Origin: Magnolia sinica
Lineage: Eukaryota; Streptophyta; Magnoliopsida; Magnoliales; Magnoliaceae
Direction of reading: 5' to 3'
Assembly (NCBI RefSeq): GCF_029962835.1
Contig: NC_080583.1
Location: 71,533,158-71,597,157, forward strand
Length of the DNA: 64,000 nt
Made by a program: the position numbers and the translations under genes. The notes beneath the pieces are model-generated. The model saw nothing but the letters and a program-made list of their open reading frames with translations. It made no database searches and was not told the origin of the DNA. Within the stretch, counting starts at the first letter, position 1, and each line of letters starts with the position of its first letter. This document shows, in pieces, positions 1 through 11,369 of this stretch.

Positions 1-890
1 AACGGACATGGGTATGAGATCTATAGGCTTTCTAGGCTTGTACCCAAATACTATACCAAATGGACTCATTCCTGTGGACCTATTGATAGAATTGTTGTAT
101 GCAAACTCGGCTATGGACAAAACCGCATCCCAGGTCTTAATATGGTCTCCCACCAAACATCTAGTAGATTTCCTAAGCTTCGATTGACAACCTCCGTCTG
201 ACCATTAGTTTGAGATGGTATGCCAAAGAGAACTATAACTTAGTCCCCATCATGTGCCATAAAGTTTTCCAAAAATAACTCATAAATCATACGTCTCGAT
301 TTGACATAATGGTCCTCGGCAAACCATGTAGACGAACTATCTCCTCAAAGAATATCTTCGCCACGTTAGTGGCATTAGACATTTTAGAACATGGAAGAAA
401 GTGAGCCATTTTCAAAAAACGGTCCACAACTACAAAAATGGAATCGTACTTTTTAATCATCTTGGGGAGCCCAAGTATGAAATCCATGCTAATATCAACT
501 CATGGAGCGTGGGGGACTAGCAAAGGTGTATATAAACCTGTGTCCTGCTTCCTTTGCTTTGCCAGCTGACAAGTCCTACATTGCCCTATAATGTTAGCCA
601 CATCTCGCTTAAGAATTGGCCAGTAAAAGAGCTCTTCTACAAGGGCAATAGTCTTGTCACGCCCAAAATAACCAGCTACCCTTCCAGCATGAAGCTCCCA
701 GAGAAGAAAGCCACGGAGGGACATACGGGGCATACACAATCTATCACTTCTATACAAAAACTCACTGACTAGGACAAATTCACTACTACCCCTAGGCTGA
801 CCATCTAACAACGATACATACACCTCCCCAAAATCCGGGCAACTAGGATAATCTTCCTTTAAATGCTCAAACTCTGACTTCAAGGCTCAT
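1..890 (-). pseudogene. Integrase of gypsy element A, partial
   Basis: The 500-883 stretch holds the HHCC zinc-binding domain, seen as ELHAG...GYFGRDKT followed by IIGQCRTCQLAKQRK. The 287-487 stretch holds the start of the catalytic core ([22 protein letters not shown], with the D of the DDE triad). The frame is broken between them and the remainder of the core is cut by the window edge. Confidence 0.86.
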
Positions 891-910
891 GGAGCGAAGT
901 AATGCAACCC

Positions 911-1063
911 ACACCCAGATCCATAGCTCAACTGGCAGACTGAGTAGAGATACCTCGTTTCAACACTTGAGGTCTTGGTATCGATCCCTAGTGGGGGTGG
1001 CTAACATGGAGTGTGTGTACTAACATGGGTGTGTACTAACAAGCTAACCCATTAAAAAAAAAA
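911..1063 (+). mobile_element. tRNA-derived SINE inserted in gypsy element A
   Basis: A 153-bp block ends in a 12-base A run and is flanked by AAGTAATGCAACCC (897-910) and AAGTAACGCAACCC (1064-1077), a 14-bp target duplication with one difference. The 5' half resembles a tRNA: TAGCTCAACTGGCAGA matches a pol III A box and GGTATCGATCCCTAG a B box. The 3' half is a GT-rich tRNA-unrelated body. It interrupts pol between RNase H and integrase, so it is younger than element A. Confidence 0.82.
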
Positions 1064-1240
1064 AAGTAACGCAACCCTACGACTCAATGCATTGGTAGGT
1101 TTATTCTCAAACCCAGCCTTGTGCTTCAATATAAAAGTGTACTCTTGGAGAAATTGGACTCACTTGGCATGCCTCGGGTTCAACTTTTTTTGCGAGTTGA
1201 GATAGCACAAAGCCTCTTGGTCAAAAAATAAGACGAACTC

Positions 1241-2972
1241 CTACAGTAATAAATAATATCGCCAATGGCGCAAGGACTGCACTACTGCATAGAATTCCTT
1301 GTCATAGGTAGAATACTTTTGTTTCGCTTCATTCAGTTTTTCGTTAAAGAAAGAGACAGGGTGCCCTTCCTGACTAAGCACTCCACCTATACCTACACCA
1401 GACGCATCACAAGCGACCTCAAAAGCCTTGAAAAAATATGGAAGTCGCATGACAGGAGCTTCAGTCATCTTGACCTTAATCTCCTTGAATGCCCTAGAAG
1501 CTGCTTTAGTCCATTGGAACTCCCCTTTTTCAATGCAATCGGTAATGGGAGCCATGATGGAACTAAACTTTCTAATGAACCATTTATAAAAGGTAGCAAA
1601 GCCTTAGAAACTACACACCTCATGAATATTAAGCAGTTCAGGCCAACTATGGCCTTGACTTTCTCGGGATTCGCAGGCATGCTCTTAGATGACACGATAA
1701 AACCTAAGAAGATGACACTATTAGACAAAAACGAACACTTCTTAAGGTTGGCATATAACTTCTCTGCCCTAAGGATCCCATGCACTTGCCTCAAATGGTG
1801 GAGATGTTGTTCCTTATTCATGTTATAAATAAGGATATCGTCAAAGTACACAACTAGGAACTTCCCCATGAAGAGTCTCAACACCTGGGTCATCACCCGC
1901 ATAAATGTTCTTGGGACATTGGTCAGCCCAAAGGGCATGACTAACCACTCGTACAACTCATCCTTCGTCTTAAAGGTCATTTTCCACTCATCACCTGGGC
2001 GAATACGAATCTGGTGATACCCACTCTTAAGGTCTATTTTGGAGAAAATTGTGGCATTGGCCATCATGTCCAATATATCGTCAAGACGCGGTATAGGAAA
2101 CCGATACTTAACAGTATTCTTATTGATGGCCCTGTTATCCACACACATACGCCACGTGCCATCCTTCTTGGGCGTCAGAAGGGCGGGTACGACACATGGA
2201 CTCATGCTCTCCTAAATAAACCCTTTCCTAAGAAGCTCATCAACTTGCTTCTTGAATTCTGCATGCTCCGTGGGGTTCACTCTGTAATGAGGAAGGTTTG
2301 GGAGAGTCAACCCGGGGACAAGATCAATGACATGCTATATGTCCCTCATAGGTGGAAGCTCATTTGGGAGGTCGTCAGGAAAGACATCACTGAACTCATC
2401 CATCACCGAAATCACCTCACTAGGCAACTCTATACCATCCTGAGGTGAAGCCTCTCTAGTCACGAGAGCATACACTTCCAAATCCTCCCTAGTCTCTCTT
2501 CAAATTCTTTTGCATTAATGATATGAAAAGACTTAGGTTTGGACTTCCTCGAAGTTTGAGGATCACCCTTCTTGGTGATCTCCTTTCTCGGTATGCTCTT
2601 GGGTGGAAGGGGATTCAACCTAATTTTCTTCCCCTCAAACATGAATGTACAAATATTCGAGCGACCAAATATTGTTAAGTCCAAGTCAAATAACCAGGGC
2701 CTACCAAAGATGATGTGGCCGACATCCATGGGAACCACATCACACCACAGCGAATCTTTATACGACTCAAACTGGATGGGGATACAACATCGGTGTGAGA
2801 CTGGAATGGAGGACTCATCAACCCACGACACTTTGTAGGGTTGAGGGTGAGACTCAGCTTTCAAGCCCAGTCGACTCACAACTCTAGTAGAGATCAGTGT
2901 TCGAAATATCGGTATCGCACAATGTATCGCACCCTTGGGATACAGATACGTATCAGTTATCGCACTCATCAT
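1241..2972 (-). pseudogene. Protease remnant, reverse transcriptase and RNase H of gypsy element A
   Basis: The 2460-2972 stretch carries the protease C-terminal side (GHIIFGRPWLFDLD). The catalytic D-S-G segment, present in element B, is replaced by unrelated TATCG-rich sequence. The 1465-2205 stretch is the reverse transcriptase palm with the catalytic YFDDILIY motif and the upstream [11 protein letters not shown] and [14 protein letters not shown] motifs. The 1241-1555 stretch overlaps in another frame and carries RNase H ([18 protein letters not shown], then [20 protein letters not shown]). The change of frame between RT and RNase H means at least one frameshift. Confidence 0.88.
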
Positions 2973-4252
2973 TTTGTTTAGCTTGGGTAAAGGCGCATCT
3001 GACTACTGCAAGAGTGTGGGTCTCCTGATCATCAAACTCCTCATCGCTAGCACCAATATCAGGCTCATGATCCTCTACGTTGCAATTGTCCCCATCATCC
3101 TCATCTGCCTCATCTATCATAAGTGCTTTACCTCTTTCTTTGTTTGGGCATTCCTTTGCGAGGTAACCATAACCATTACAATGGAAACACTGCATGTGCT
3201 CACTTCCCTTCGAACTAGTGCTAACTAGATCTCTATCTTTAACATCTCTGTTATAGGTGGGAGCACCAGTTGGGACTTTGGTCTGGCTCCCATGGCTAGG
3301 TTTGGCTCCCTGAGGAGCAACCTGGCCATTGGAATCATGAGACCCAAACCGCCTCATGGTCGGTTGCACTAGGTATCACTCAAACTCCTTTATCCTAAGG
3401 TAGGCCTCTTCTAGTGTACCAACATCATGAGGGATGAGCTCACGCCTAATCTCAGGGCGGCCCATCCTAAAACGAGACAAGGTCATAGCAAGGGACTCAT
3501 TGACATCACATCGCATCATGTACTCATCGAATTTCTCGATGTAATCCGTTACAGACATCAACTCTTGCCTCAAGGACTGCCACTGGTTCAAAAGACAATC
3601 ACAGTAGGAGAGCAAGACATTTTTCTTGAAGTTCTTTCATCTCAACCCATGATGTAATGGGTTCATCTCCACGACGATCTGCCTTCCGTTCTATATTGGT
3701 CCATAACAACTTGGCTTGACCTGTCAACTTCATCTTAGCGAACCTCGCTCGACGGAGATCTGACATATCATGCCACTCGAAGAAGTGGTTCATGTCAGCT
3801 AGCCATTCAAGGAAATGCTTCGGGTTCAAGCGACCACCAAAACTGGGAGCATCGACTTTGACGCTCTTCATAGCCGTATCCTCAGGGTCGTAACGATCTC
3901 ACGACTCTCTACGAGGCGCATGAGCGCGCGGTCCTACATGACCTACTCCCTGACCAACACTCCTATTACGACCCCTAATGGGTTCTACTGGGACTGGACC
4001 CAACTCAATTGGGTCCTCATCCGCTGGCTCTCTTGCCTGAGACTGGTGGTCTTCCCCAGTTACAGGGGTATCGTGAGAGGTAGCCTTTAGCCGCGTGATA
4101 CGCTGGTTATTGGCAGTCAATTGCGCGGCAGTGTTCTTATTGTGCGTCTCAATGGCCATCAAACGGCAGTTAATCTTTTCGAGAGCCTCGGCAATTTGAT
4201 TCGGATTCATGGTGGGGAATAAACCAAAACCACGACCTGTTCGCGTTTGCAT
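2953..4252 (-). pseudogene. gag region of gypsy element A
   Basis: The likely start is the ATG at 4252 (reading [10 protein letters not shown]), which aligns with the start in element B at 45542. Capsid-like sequence (residues such as HFLEWLADMNHFFEWHDM) and a nucleocapsid follow, broken into several frames. The zinc knuckle reads CFHCNGYGYLAKEC: three cysteines are present but the histidine of the CCHC motif is replaced by tyrosine, whereas element B keeps [14 protein letters not shown]. An acidic stretch follows the knuckle, as is common before the protease. The product would have packaged element RNA; this copy is not functional. Confidence 0.85.
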
Positions 4253-4622
4253 ACACTAAATGACCCTAATGAGAGACAATCTAGATGTGTGTGTACTATA
4301 TGATGAATGCGATGTGAAAATCAGATTTGATGACGTCCAATGTGACACTATATGATGCACATGTACTTTATGTATGATGACCCTATGTGCCTTAAACTCC
4401 ATGACAACTCTAGAATAATTCTAATAAGGCTAAAAATGAAAACTCAGCAATTATGTGTCTTAAAGCCACTCAATATGAAAATTCCAATAACATATGAGTT
4501 TGAAACACCCAAGCAAAAAATTCAGCAAGCCAAATTAGAAAATTCAGTGAGTTATATGTGACCTATATGCTCTACTATGGGTATGGGAATTTTGTCGAAC
4601 ACATACCCTACGCTAGACCTAG

Positions 4623-4634
4623 GCTTTGATACCA
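4623..4634 (-). promoter_or_regulatory. Primer binding site of gypsy element A
   Basis: The minus strand reads TGGTATCAAAGC, one mismatch from the TGGTATCAGAGC complementary to the 3' end of plant initiator methionine tRNA. It is separated from the LTR by AATT, exactly as in element B. Confidence 0.85.
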
Positions 4635-4638
4635 AATT

Positions 4639-5741
4639 TGATGCAGGATAATGGAAACTATCCTAGGATGCATGATAAGAGATCAATTACACATTAATTT
4701 CAACAATCAACATGTAAAATCAAGCATATCCTCATAATAGATTCAAAATTTCAAATTTATAACATGAAGATCCTAGGTTTTCACATACACGGTGTACAAA
4801 AATATAAAATAGTTCAAGAATGGCCCAGTTGGAAGTAGGGACTTCCAATCTAGCGTAGGCACGTTTCACACTCAAGGGAATGACTAGTAGGCCTTATGAT
4901 TAGGGTTAGGAAGGGAAAAATCTGAAATATGGAGAATTAGGGATCATGGGAATTGGGGACTTTGGAATTAGGGTTTTTAGAAATTGGAAAAAATAAGAAG
5001 TTGAAGATCTAGGGTTTAAAAGGTTGTAATGGAAGGGAAAAGAGGAAGACAAGAGAAGAAGAGAATACCTTTCGAAGAAAAGGAAGAGGAAGGATGTACC
5101 TCGGAATCCACCACCAAACAAGCTTCTACCCTTCCATAATTTAATTGGAAGGGAGAGTTTTTTTTAAAAAATAAAACCCTAGAAAATAAGGAGGAAAATT
5201 CCTTCACAGAAGAGAGCTCCACTCTTCTTCTTTTTCTTCTCAATAACACCACTAGGGTTGGAACTCCCCCCGAGTGCTTTTATAATAAAAAATTCGAAAT
5301 TAAAATCCAGCATAATTACAACTATGCCACTCACTTAAGTAAAGTGGCCCATCGTCCAAAATAAGAAAACTAAAACATATATTATCAATCTCAACCATCA
5401 AATAACTCCTAAAAATACCAAAAATCATAAGGAAAGCAAGATCAGAGTACAAGGGGCCCAAATCTAAAAGATCCGGTAGCCCGATGGCCTGATTGATAAA
5501 ATCCAATAGTCGGATCGACACAAAATAGAAATCCTATGACTAAAATAGTCTCCTAAGCAGCCCAAGTGCATCATCCCAAGGTAGGGTCTTCCTGATACAC
5601 GTCCAATGCATGTGGGGTCTTCAAAATGGCCCGGCGGGCCCCATCTGGAACTCGTCTCCCATCCACAGAGAAAGTTGTGCTTATGTGGGTGATCGTCTTC
5701 GTCTTTGGTACATTCGAGTAGGTCCTTTGATGTCCCCATCA
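4639..5741 (-). repeat. 5' LTR of gypsy element A
   Basis: On the plus strand the block begins TGATGCAGGA at 4639 and ends GATGTCCCCATCA at 5741, which gives TG...CA ends with a TGATG/CATCA inverted pair. The inner end sits four bases from a tRNA-iMet primer site and the outer end matches the start of the 1207-bp LTRs of element B. It is 1103 bp here, so about 100 bp shorter than in B. The partner LTR is outside the window, so age cannot be judged. Confidence 0.88.
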
Positions 5742-5746
5742 CGCAG

Positions 5747-6351
5747 GCCCTTGCAACTGACTAAGGAGAAAAAATACAAGAACTAATCTCATGAGACAAG
5801 TCCTCCGATTACTCATGCAATCTCTTTAACAATCCTTCTCCCTCATCCTCCAAAAGCTCGCAATATATTGCCATTCCAAACCATTTTGGAAATATAAAAA
5901 CTACTTTGTCATACATGTACTTTTACAACCCACCTGTCATCTTTATCAGGACACTTCATGTGAAACTACGCCCCTCCACCATGTAATCTCCTTTCACATC
6001 AATCCCTCCACCTCTTGCCCTCACTTCCACATTCAGCCACACCACAAATCTTGATGGAATACATGGAATAACCCTCACCACCATCTCCATGTTATCTTCT
6101 CTATTTGAATCACCCATCTTCTAGAAGAGCATCTACCACTTCAGCCCCTTCTTCCCGGCAGTGATCTTTTCCGAAAACCCTGTTTTGGGAAACAAAATTT
6201 GATTCCAAGTGTGAGATGGAAACCTCCCCTTCATCCCTTATCTTCACTATAAACACTCTTCCCTACATGATAAGAGGGGTAGCCTAGTTTGATTCAGCAT
6301 TAGCAGTATCAATAATATTTGTTGATATATCAGCCGATATTATCGGTATCG
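5747..6351. other. No recognisable gene; repeat-like flank
   Basis: A 53-codon open frame at 5956-6117 (minus; begins MGDSNRED) continues, after stops, as gene-like sequence. I do not recognise it and regard it as a decayed fragment at best. From about 6296 the sequence becomes rich in TATCG and ATATCG motifs that recur at 2900, 7193-7380, 41.0 and 42.8 kb. Confidence 0.3.
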
Positions 6352-7192
6352 CCACTGTTGTTAAATGCGACCACATAGTCGCATATGCAAATTCTCCCAT
6401 GCATTTCGCATATGCCATGATGGCATATGCGATTGCAATGCATATGCAATTGCATATGCGATGTATGCGATCGCATACAACATACGCGATCGCATATTGG
6501 CATCCACAAATTATTTTATTTTATTATTTATTTTTATTTTTTTTGCAAAAAAAAATAAAAAGAAGACCTTTTGCCAATAAAAAGACATCCAAACCTCCTT
6601 CATTTGCAACATTCTCATTCCAAAACTCTCTTACTCTTTTTTTTTCTCTTACATTCTTACTTCCAACTGCAATCAATCTCTCTTACATAGTTCCTATCCT
6701 ACTTCCAAACAAGTTCCAAGTTCCTAGTTCCTACTTCTTTACAAGATTAAAGCAAGAAGATCATTTATTCATTTAAGAAGATAAGTTTACCTCTCTTGGA
6801 AGATCAAGATTCAAGCTTCAAGCACTCTCGAGGAAGATTCAACTTTCAAGATTCAAGCACTCTCATTCTACAATCTACATTTCCCTCTCTTACACAATAA
6901 TCCTAATTCTTGAATGTTAATGACTTGTATGTATAATCAATTCATTGTTTAATTGATTTTATTTCTCTAAAATGTATTTTAAATATGTAAAATTAAATAT
7001 CTATTTACTCAAGAAAGTTCCCCCTAATTTCTTATAGTTTTTCACATTTTTTCTCCTATTTTTCTTATTTTTTTAAATTTTTTGAAAAAAAAAAAAAACA
7101 AATATGCAGTCGCATATGTGATTGTGCGATCGCATATGCGCATAGGCATATGTGATCGCACATGATCGCATATGCGATTTAACAACATTGGG
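6352..7192. mobile_element. 840-bp terminal-inverted-repeat element with GCGATCGCATATGCG subterminal motifs
   Basis: The left end reads CCACTGTTGTTAAAT and the right end is the complement of CCAATGTTGTTAAAT, a 15-bp inverted repeat with one mismatch. Inside each end are dense palindromic GCATATGCGATCGCATATGCG-type words (about 6375-6495 and 7108-7178). The centre is AT-rich with no coding potential. It looks like a non-autonomous DNA transposon. A target duplication is not clear: GTATCG on the left and GTATTG on the right are only suggestive. Confidence 0.6.
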
Positions 7193-8144
7193 TATTGCTA
7201 CTTGGTCATACGGAACCTGTACGGGGCACGGGAAATGTAATATTCCTAAGTATCGACGATAATATCACAAACCATCGCTATGTATCGGCAATATCTCGCG
7301 AGCTATCGTCAGTTTTTCTTTAAGGATTTTATATATATATCGATAATACATGTCGATATCAACAGATATCATCAATACATTCCAGGAACCACAAGCTAAA
7401 CTCCCAAAAAACCCCGAAATTTGATTTTTTGCACATTTTTCTTCATATTTCTCTTTTTTAAGATATTAGTGGGTGGATTTCAGGCTATCCTTTGCTTGAA
7501 TTTGGGAGAAAAGGTCACATTTAAAATCATAATCAAGATTTTATTGCATTTGGGGTCGTTTCTCATTCAGTGAGTTATTTTGCATTTGGATCCTTTTTTC
7601 GCAAGGATTTCATCATATATAAAAAATCTTAGCTATAAACTTCCCCACTTTCTTCCTCATATTCCCTCCACTAAACATCTTAGCTATATGATCATGCAAA
7701 CAAGTAGCACCATTCAAGACAAACTAATCAATTATTCATGATTCCATCCCTGCAATGAACTAATCAGTTGTTCATGATTCCATCCCCACAGTACAGACAG
7801 GAATTCTTTTTTTTTTTCCATCAATCATAGCATATGAATCATTAATGTAACAAACTGTGATGTTTGAAATAATTCAATTTTCAATGGCAAGAAACATTTT
7901 TAAAAAAAAAAAATGGAACACTATCACCATAAAAGCACAAAACGGTGATATATACCGTGCAGCATTAACAAAAAAACATGCATCAATAATGTGAAATCTT
8001 CTTTCTTAATATTCTTTTGCTTAAAATCAGTTCAAAAATACGCATGCATCAATTAGAAATTTTAATAATCTTATTGGAGTAAAAGAAATGTGGAGCAAAA
8101 TATAAATTTGGCAGTAAGAAGCGATATCAAGTCCAGATGAGTAC
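7193..8144. other. Intergenic or intronic repeat-rich sequence, no exon found
   Basis: 7193-7390 is rich in TATCG/ATATCG words. The rest is AT-rich. I looked here for the third exon of the WDR12 gene (the segment expected after ...LAKGISA) on the minus strand and did not find it. Confidence 0.4.
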
Positions 8145-9531
8145 CGCAGATATGCCCTTGGCAAGAAGAAACTCTTCAAGTGACATCCGAACTAGCTCAC
8201 CATCAATTAGAAAATCAAAAGGTTGAGGTTGACAGTGAGGATTTCCTGATAACATTCATGACTGAAAATGAGATCGTAAAAACTCTAAAAGTACATTCAT
8301 CAAAAAGAAAAACCAGCTTATAAGAACATAATGCACAGCTTAAAGCTATCAGCAAATAAGACCACAATAAGCACATCCTGGAGCAAATGATAAGTCATGG
8401 CTTTTTCTCTTTTGGAGATGAACAAATCATAACTTTATTATCCAGAATCATCTAATTATCTGTCTAGAAAGCTGCAGAAAATCATATTTAACTAACATAA
8501 ACCAATAATATATGCACACAATCTGCATCAACAAACAAGAAACATATTTCTATTTAAGAAAAATAACTCTAGTAATTCTGAATCTTGAACATTGCCATTC
8601 AAGGCCAAGCTGGATCTTTCATCAAGAAGTTTTGTATCTTTGGCAGTTGCCTCATTTGCTTTAATATAATTTCATACTTTTCAGAAAAGGGAAAAAGAAG
8701 AAGACCATTTTGAGTTTTTTTTCGTTGTTTCATCTGGTGAAAAGAGTGGTAGCTAGCAGACCCTAGTTGCTTCATTTTTTTTCCTTGACACAGCCTTCCT
8801 CTTTGAGAATGCAATGTGCAGTTTGTTAGTGCACTGGTTGGTTACCTGCTCCCATGTGCCAACAAGGCACATGTGTGAGATCCAAGCCACTCAGCATGCA
8901 GAGACAACCATTTGGATTCCATAAGCTAAAAATGAAGCAACCCACTCATCTAGAGTGCCACAAAGCCACATCTAGCATGGACCTTTGGTCATTTACATTA
9001 AACATCAGCTTCTTTTGTACATGTGTGGTCCAAACGGGGTCTCATTTTTGGGTCAGAGCATCTATACGGTAGGGCCCGTCCAATGAGCAACATGGATATC
9101 ACAAACGTGTGCCATGTTGGCACATGTGATCAGCAGTAACTGGCAATTGGACTTAAGAGGCTCTTTCCAGTTTCCAGTAATAAATTTCAGCATTCACTAT
9201 CAGTCTATTTGGTGCCAAATTTTGTGAAATCAGGTGCAACCAAACACAACCTTAAGTGGAACAAAAATGTGAAAGGTTAAAAATATAATATATATGGAAC
9301 CACATATTTGTCTATTCATTCAGGTGTGGTGTGTCAGTTTCTGCATGAATGAGAGAGAGAGAGAGTACCATTTTTCAGAAGAAGGTTGACAATCTCTGAG
9401 AGGCCCATTCTGGTAAGGTTGGAGGGGACCGCAATGGAAGCTGTGGGGGCTTTCAGAGGAGTCGGGAGCTTAGTAACAAAGCGTACCCGGACCTGCCTAG
9501 TAGCTTCTACAACACTCCCGTCAATCTCCAT
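8145..9531 (-). CDS. WDR12: WDR12-like ribosome biogenesis protein, first two exons (NLE domain), incomplete
   Basis: Exon 1 is 9369-9531 (ATG at 9529-9531, reading MEIDGSVVEATRQVRVRFVT) and exon 2 is 8145-8245. Donor GTACTC follows exon 1, acceptor ATCAG precedes exon 2 and donor GTACTC follows it. Phases fit (163 bases, then 101 bases), giving 88 codons. The product is the N-terminal NLE domain of WDR12/Ytm1, recognised by VRFVTKL...IAVPSNLTRMGLSEIVN and FDFLIDGELVRMSLEEFLLA. In yeast and animals this WD40 protein joins the PeBoW/Nop7 complex in the nucleolus for 60S rRNA processing, and the NLE domain is the contact for the Rea1/midasin ATPase. The seven-blade WD40 part is missing: no exon appears down to 5742, where gypsy element A begins. 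Either the rest lies left of the window across an intron longer than 8 kb, or this is a truncated copy. Confidence 0.82.
8840..9140. repeat. MITE-like inverted repeat inside WDR12 intron 1
   Basis: The start (CATGTGCCAACAAGGCACATG) and the complement of the end (CACATGTGCCAACATGGCAC) form imperfect terminal inverted repeats of roughly 40 bp. The same GTGCCAAC..GGCACATG words recur at about 9970, 10685 and 55140, so this is a dispersed family. No coding potential. Confidence 0.45.
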
Positions 9532-11302
9532 TACTGCATAAAAAGGAAACATGTTAAGAAATAAAAATAAATAAATAATCCTTTGACTTGTTCTTTTTCT
9601 CTCCTCTTTCTTTGGGTGAGTAAACAATAGTTGCAGAGGCTACTTCTCAATAAAAGAAAAAATTTACAGAGGCTAAGAACTTGAAGGGCACTCGGTAGAG
9701 TGACTAAAACTCAAGGCTTTGTTTCATCAAGTAGCAGTCGTGCTGCCAAATTGGCAAGCCAATTGCCATTGTTTCTATAAAAATACAAATATTCAAATAC
9801 AGAAAAACGTTAAAGACAGGTCACCAATAGCATATATGTTTCAAAGATCCATTGGCAATTAAAAAAATACTGTTGATGGAATTGAGAAACATTCAAGGCC
9901 CCGTGGCACCAAAACAATGAGCAGATTGCCTCTGATTACGGTACAAAGGTTGCTAACCCCACCACATCTTTGCATGTTGCACATGTGTCAGCCAAGCACA
10001 TGTATGGGACATCTGAATTGCTATGTTTTTGTTGCACCAGGTCATCTGCATGATGTGGCTCACCTTATGCATGGTCCAGATGCCACCAAGTATGCCACAG
10101 GTAGAGGTGTAGCCAGACAGGGTGGACATGCCGTGAGCTATCAAAACACTCATAACAGTATCCACAACACAGAATGTAAAAGATGTGGGCTTGCACAGAG
10201 AATAAATGGTTCTAAACATTCATTCACATAGAACAAGATGTTACTCAAAACAACTTGGAATTGCAAAAGGACCCATTTCTTTTCAATGAAAAAACAAAAA
10301 AAAACAAAAACAAAAAAAAAAAAAAAAAAATCCAAACCAACATCTAGTTACACATTGATTCATTGCCAACCCTTCCATCCATGACCAGTCGGAGCAATTC
10401 CATAATCTTGCTTGCACAATATTTGCCAATTAAATAGATTGTAAAATCTTAACTCTAAGAAACATACCAAATTCTAAATAAGCCAAGAGAGAGAGAGAGA
10501 GAAGAAAAGGAAATAAATAGCTCAGCACATAACGCGCGATGTTGAAAATACCATCATACAGTGTCAGCATGGTGATCCTTCCAAGTTTTTCGCCAATTGG
10601 GCGCACACACAAACCGTGGAAGGATAAATCAGAAAAAGGCTAAGGCAATTAGCACAAAGACTGGAAAGGAGATTCAATGTACATGTGCCAACCTGGCATG
10701 CATGCATGCATGATCCAAAGCTATTCATCATGTCCTATCGTGAACATGCCCTTCCCTAAATAACAGGCCGGTTCACTCATCAAAGCAAACAACACATGTT
10801 TGAGATAAACAGAACTTCTAGAAAGAATGAAAAAAGGCTCAATTAAACATGCGTGTGAGGAGCACCTAACAAGTGGACTAGCCTCTTCTTTTCTCTCTTT
10901 TTTTTCTTTGACATAGCATGTCCATCTTGCAAGACCAACCTCCAAAATGGTCCAGATCACATATGTTTGCTAAATTCACACATGAGCTATGAATCGGCCC
11001 TTCTATCTATCCTCATGCAAATCACCTTAGCATTTCTCTAAATAGTCAATATACTTCAATGAGGGTGCAAGGAATGGTAAGGAAAGATTGACATGCACAC
11101 CTATGCAAAGACATGCAAGAAAACCAAGCTTGGAGTGGTGGTGGGGTGTGAGTGTGACAAGGCTATCCCAGTGACATAGATTCGAAGCAAGTTCTCAGCA
11201 TTGGCCTAAAGTGATCATCCATTGTAACAAGGCTATCCAAATGACATGCATCCAACCGAGTCTGTTACGTCTACTCAGCTGAGATGAAAAGGATCAACAG
11301 TC
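9532..11302. other. Upstream region of the WDR12 gene, no gene recognised
   Basis: Contains poly-A/T runs (around 10270-10330), a GA microsatellite near 10486-10500, and fragments of the GTGCCAAC/GGCACATG repeat near 9970 and 10685. The short open frames here have no family features. The promoter of the minus-strand WDR12 exons would lie just above 9531, but I see no clear TATA box. Confidence 0.35.
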
Positions 11303-11310
11303 CTTTTTTT

Positions 11311-11369
<59 letters not shown>

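Larger units (their letters stand above)
1..5741 (-). mobile_element. Ty3/gypsy LTR retrotransposon (element A), decayed, cut by left window edge
   Basis: On the minus strand, in transcription order, the sequence shows a 5' LTR (4639-5741), an initiator-Met-tRNA primer site, gag, protease remnant, reverse transcriptase, RNase H and integrase. The integrase core is cut by the window start, so the 3' LTR lies outside. The PR-RT-RH-IN order is that of Ty3/gypsy. Element B at 44006-51537 belongs to the same family: the two match throughout gag-pol and share the AATT spacer between LTR and primer site. The reading frame is broken by frameshifts and stops, a SINE at 911-1063, and foreign sequence in the protease region near 2900-2965. 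The base after the LTR outer end (5742) begins CGCAG; the matching target copy would lie beyond the left edge. Confidence 0.93.

Noticed and set aside
911..1000. A genuine tRNA gene
   Set aside because: Box-like motifs are present, but no cloverleaf with CCA-proximal stem is apparent, and the flanking duplication and poly-A tail show a SINE.
6365..6776. Overlapping plus-strand open frames
   Set aside because: They lie in the palindromic repeat and AT-rich centre of the 6352-7192 element; no coding character.
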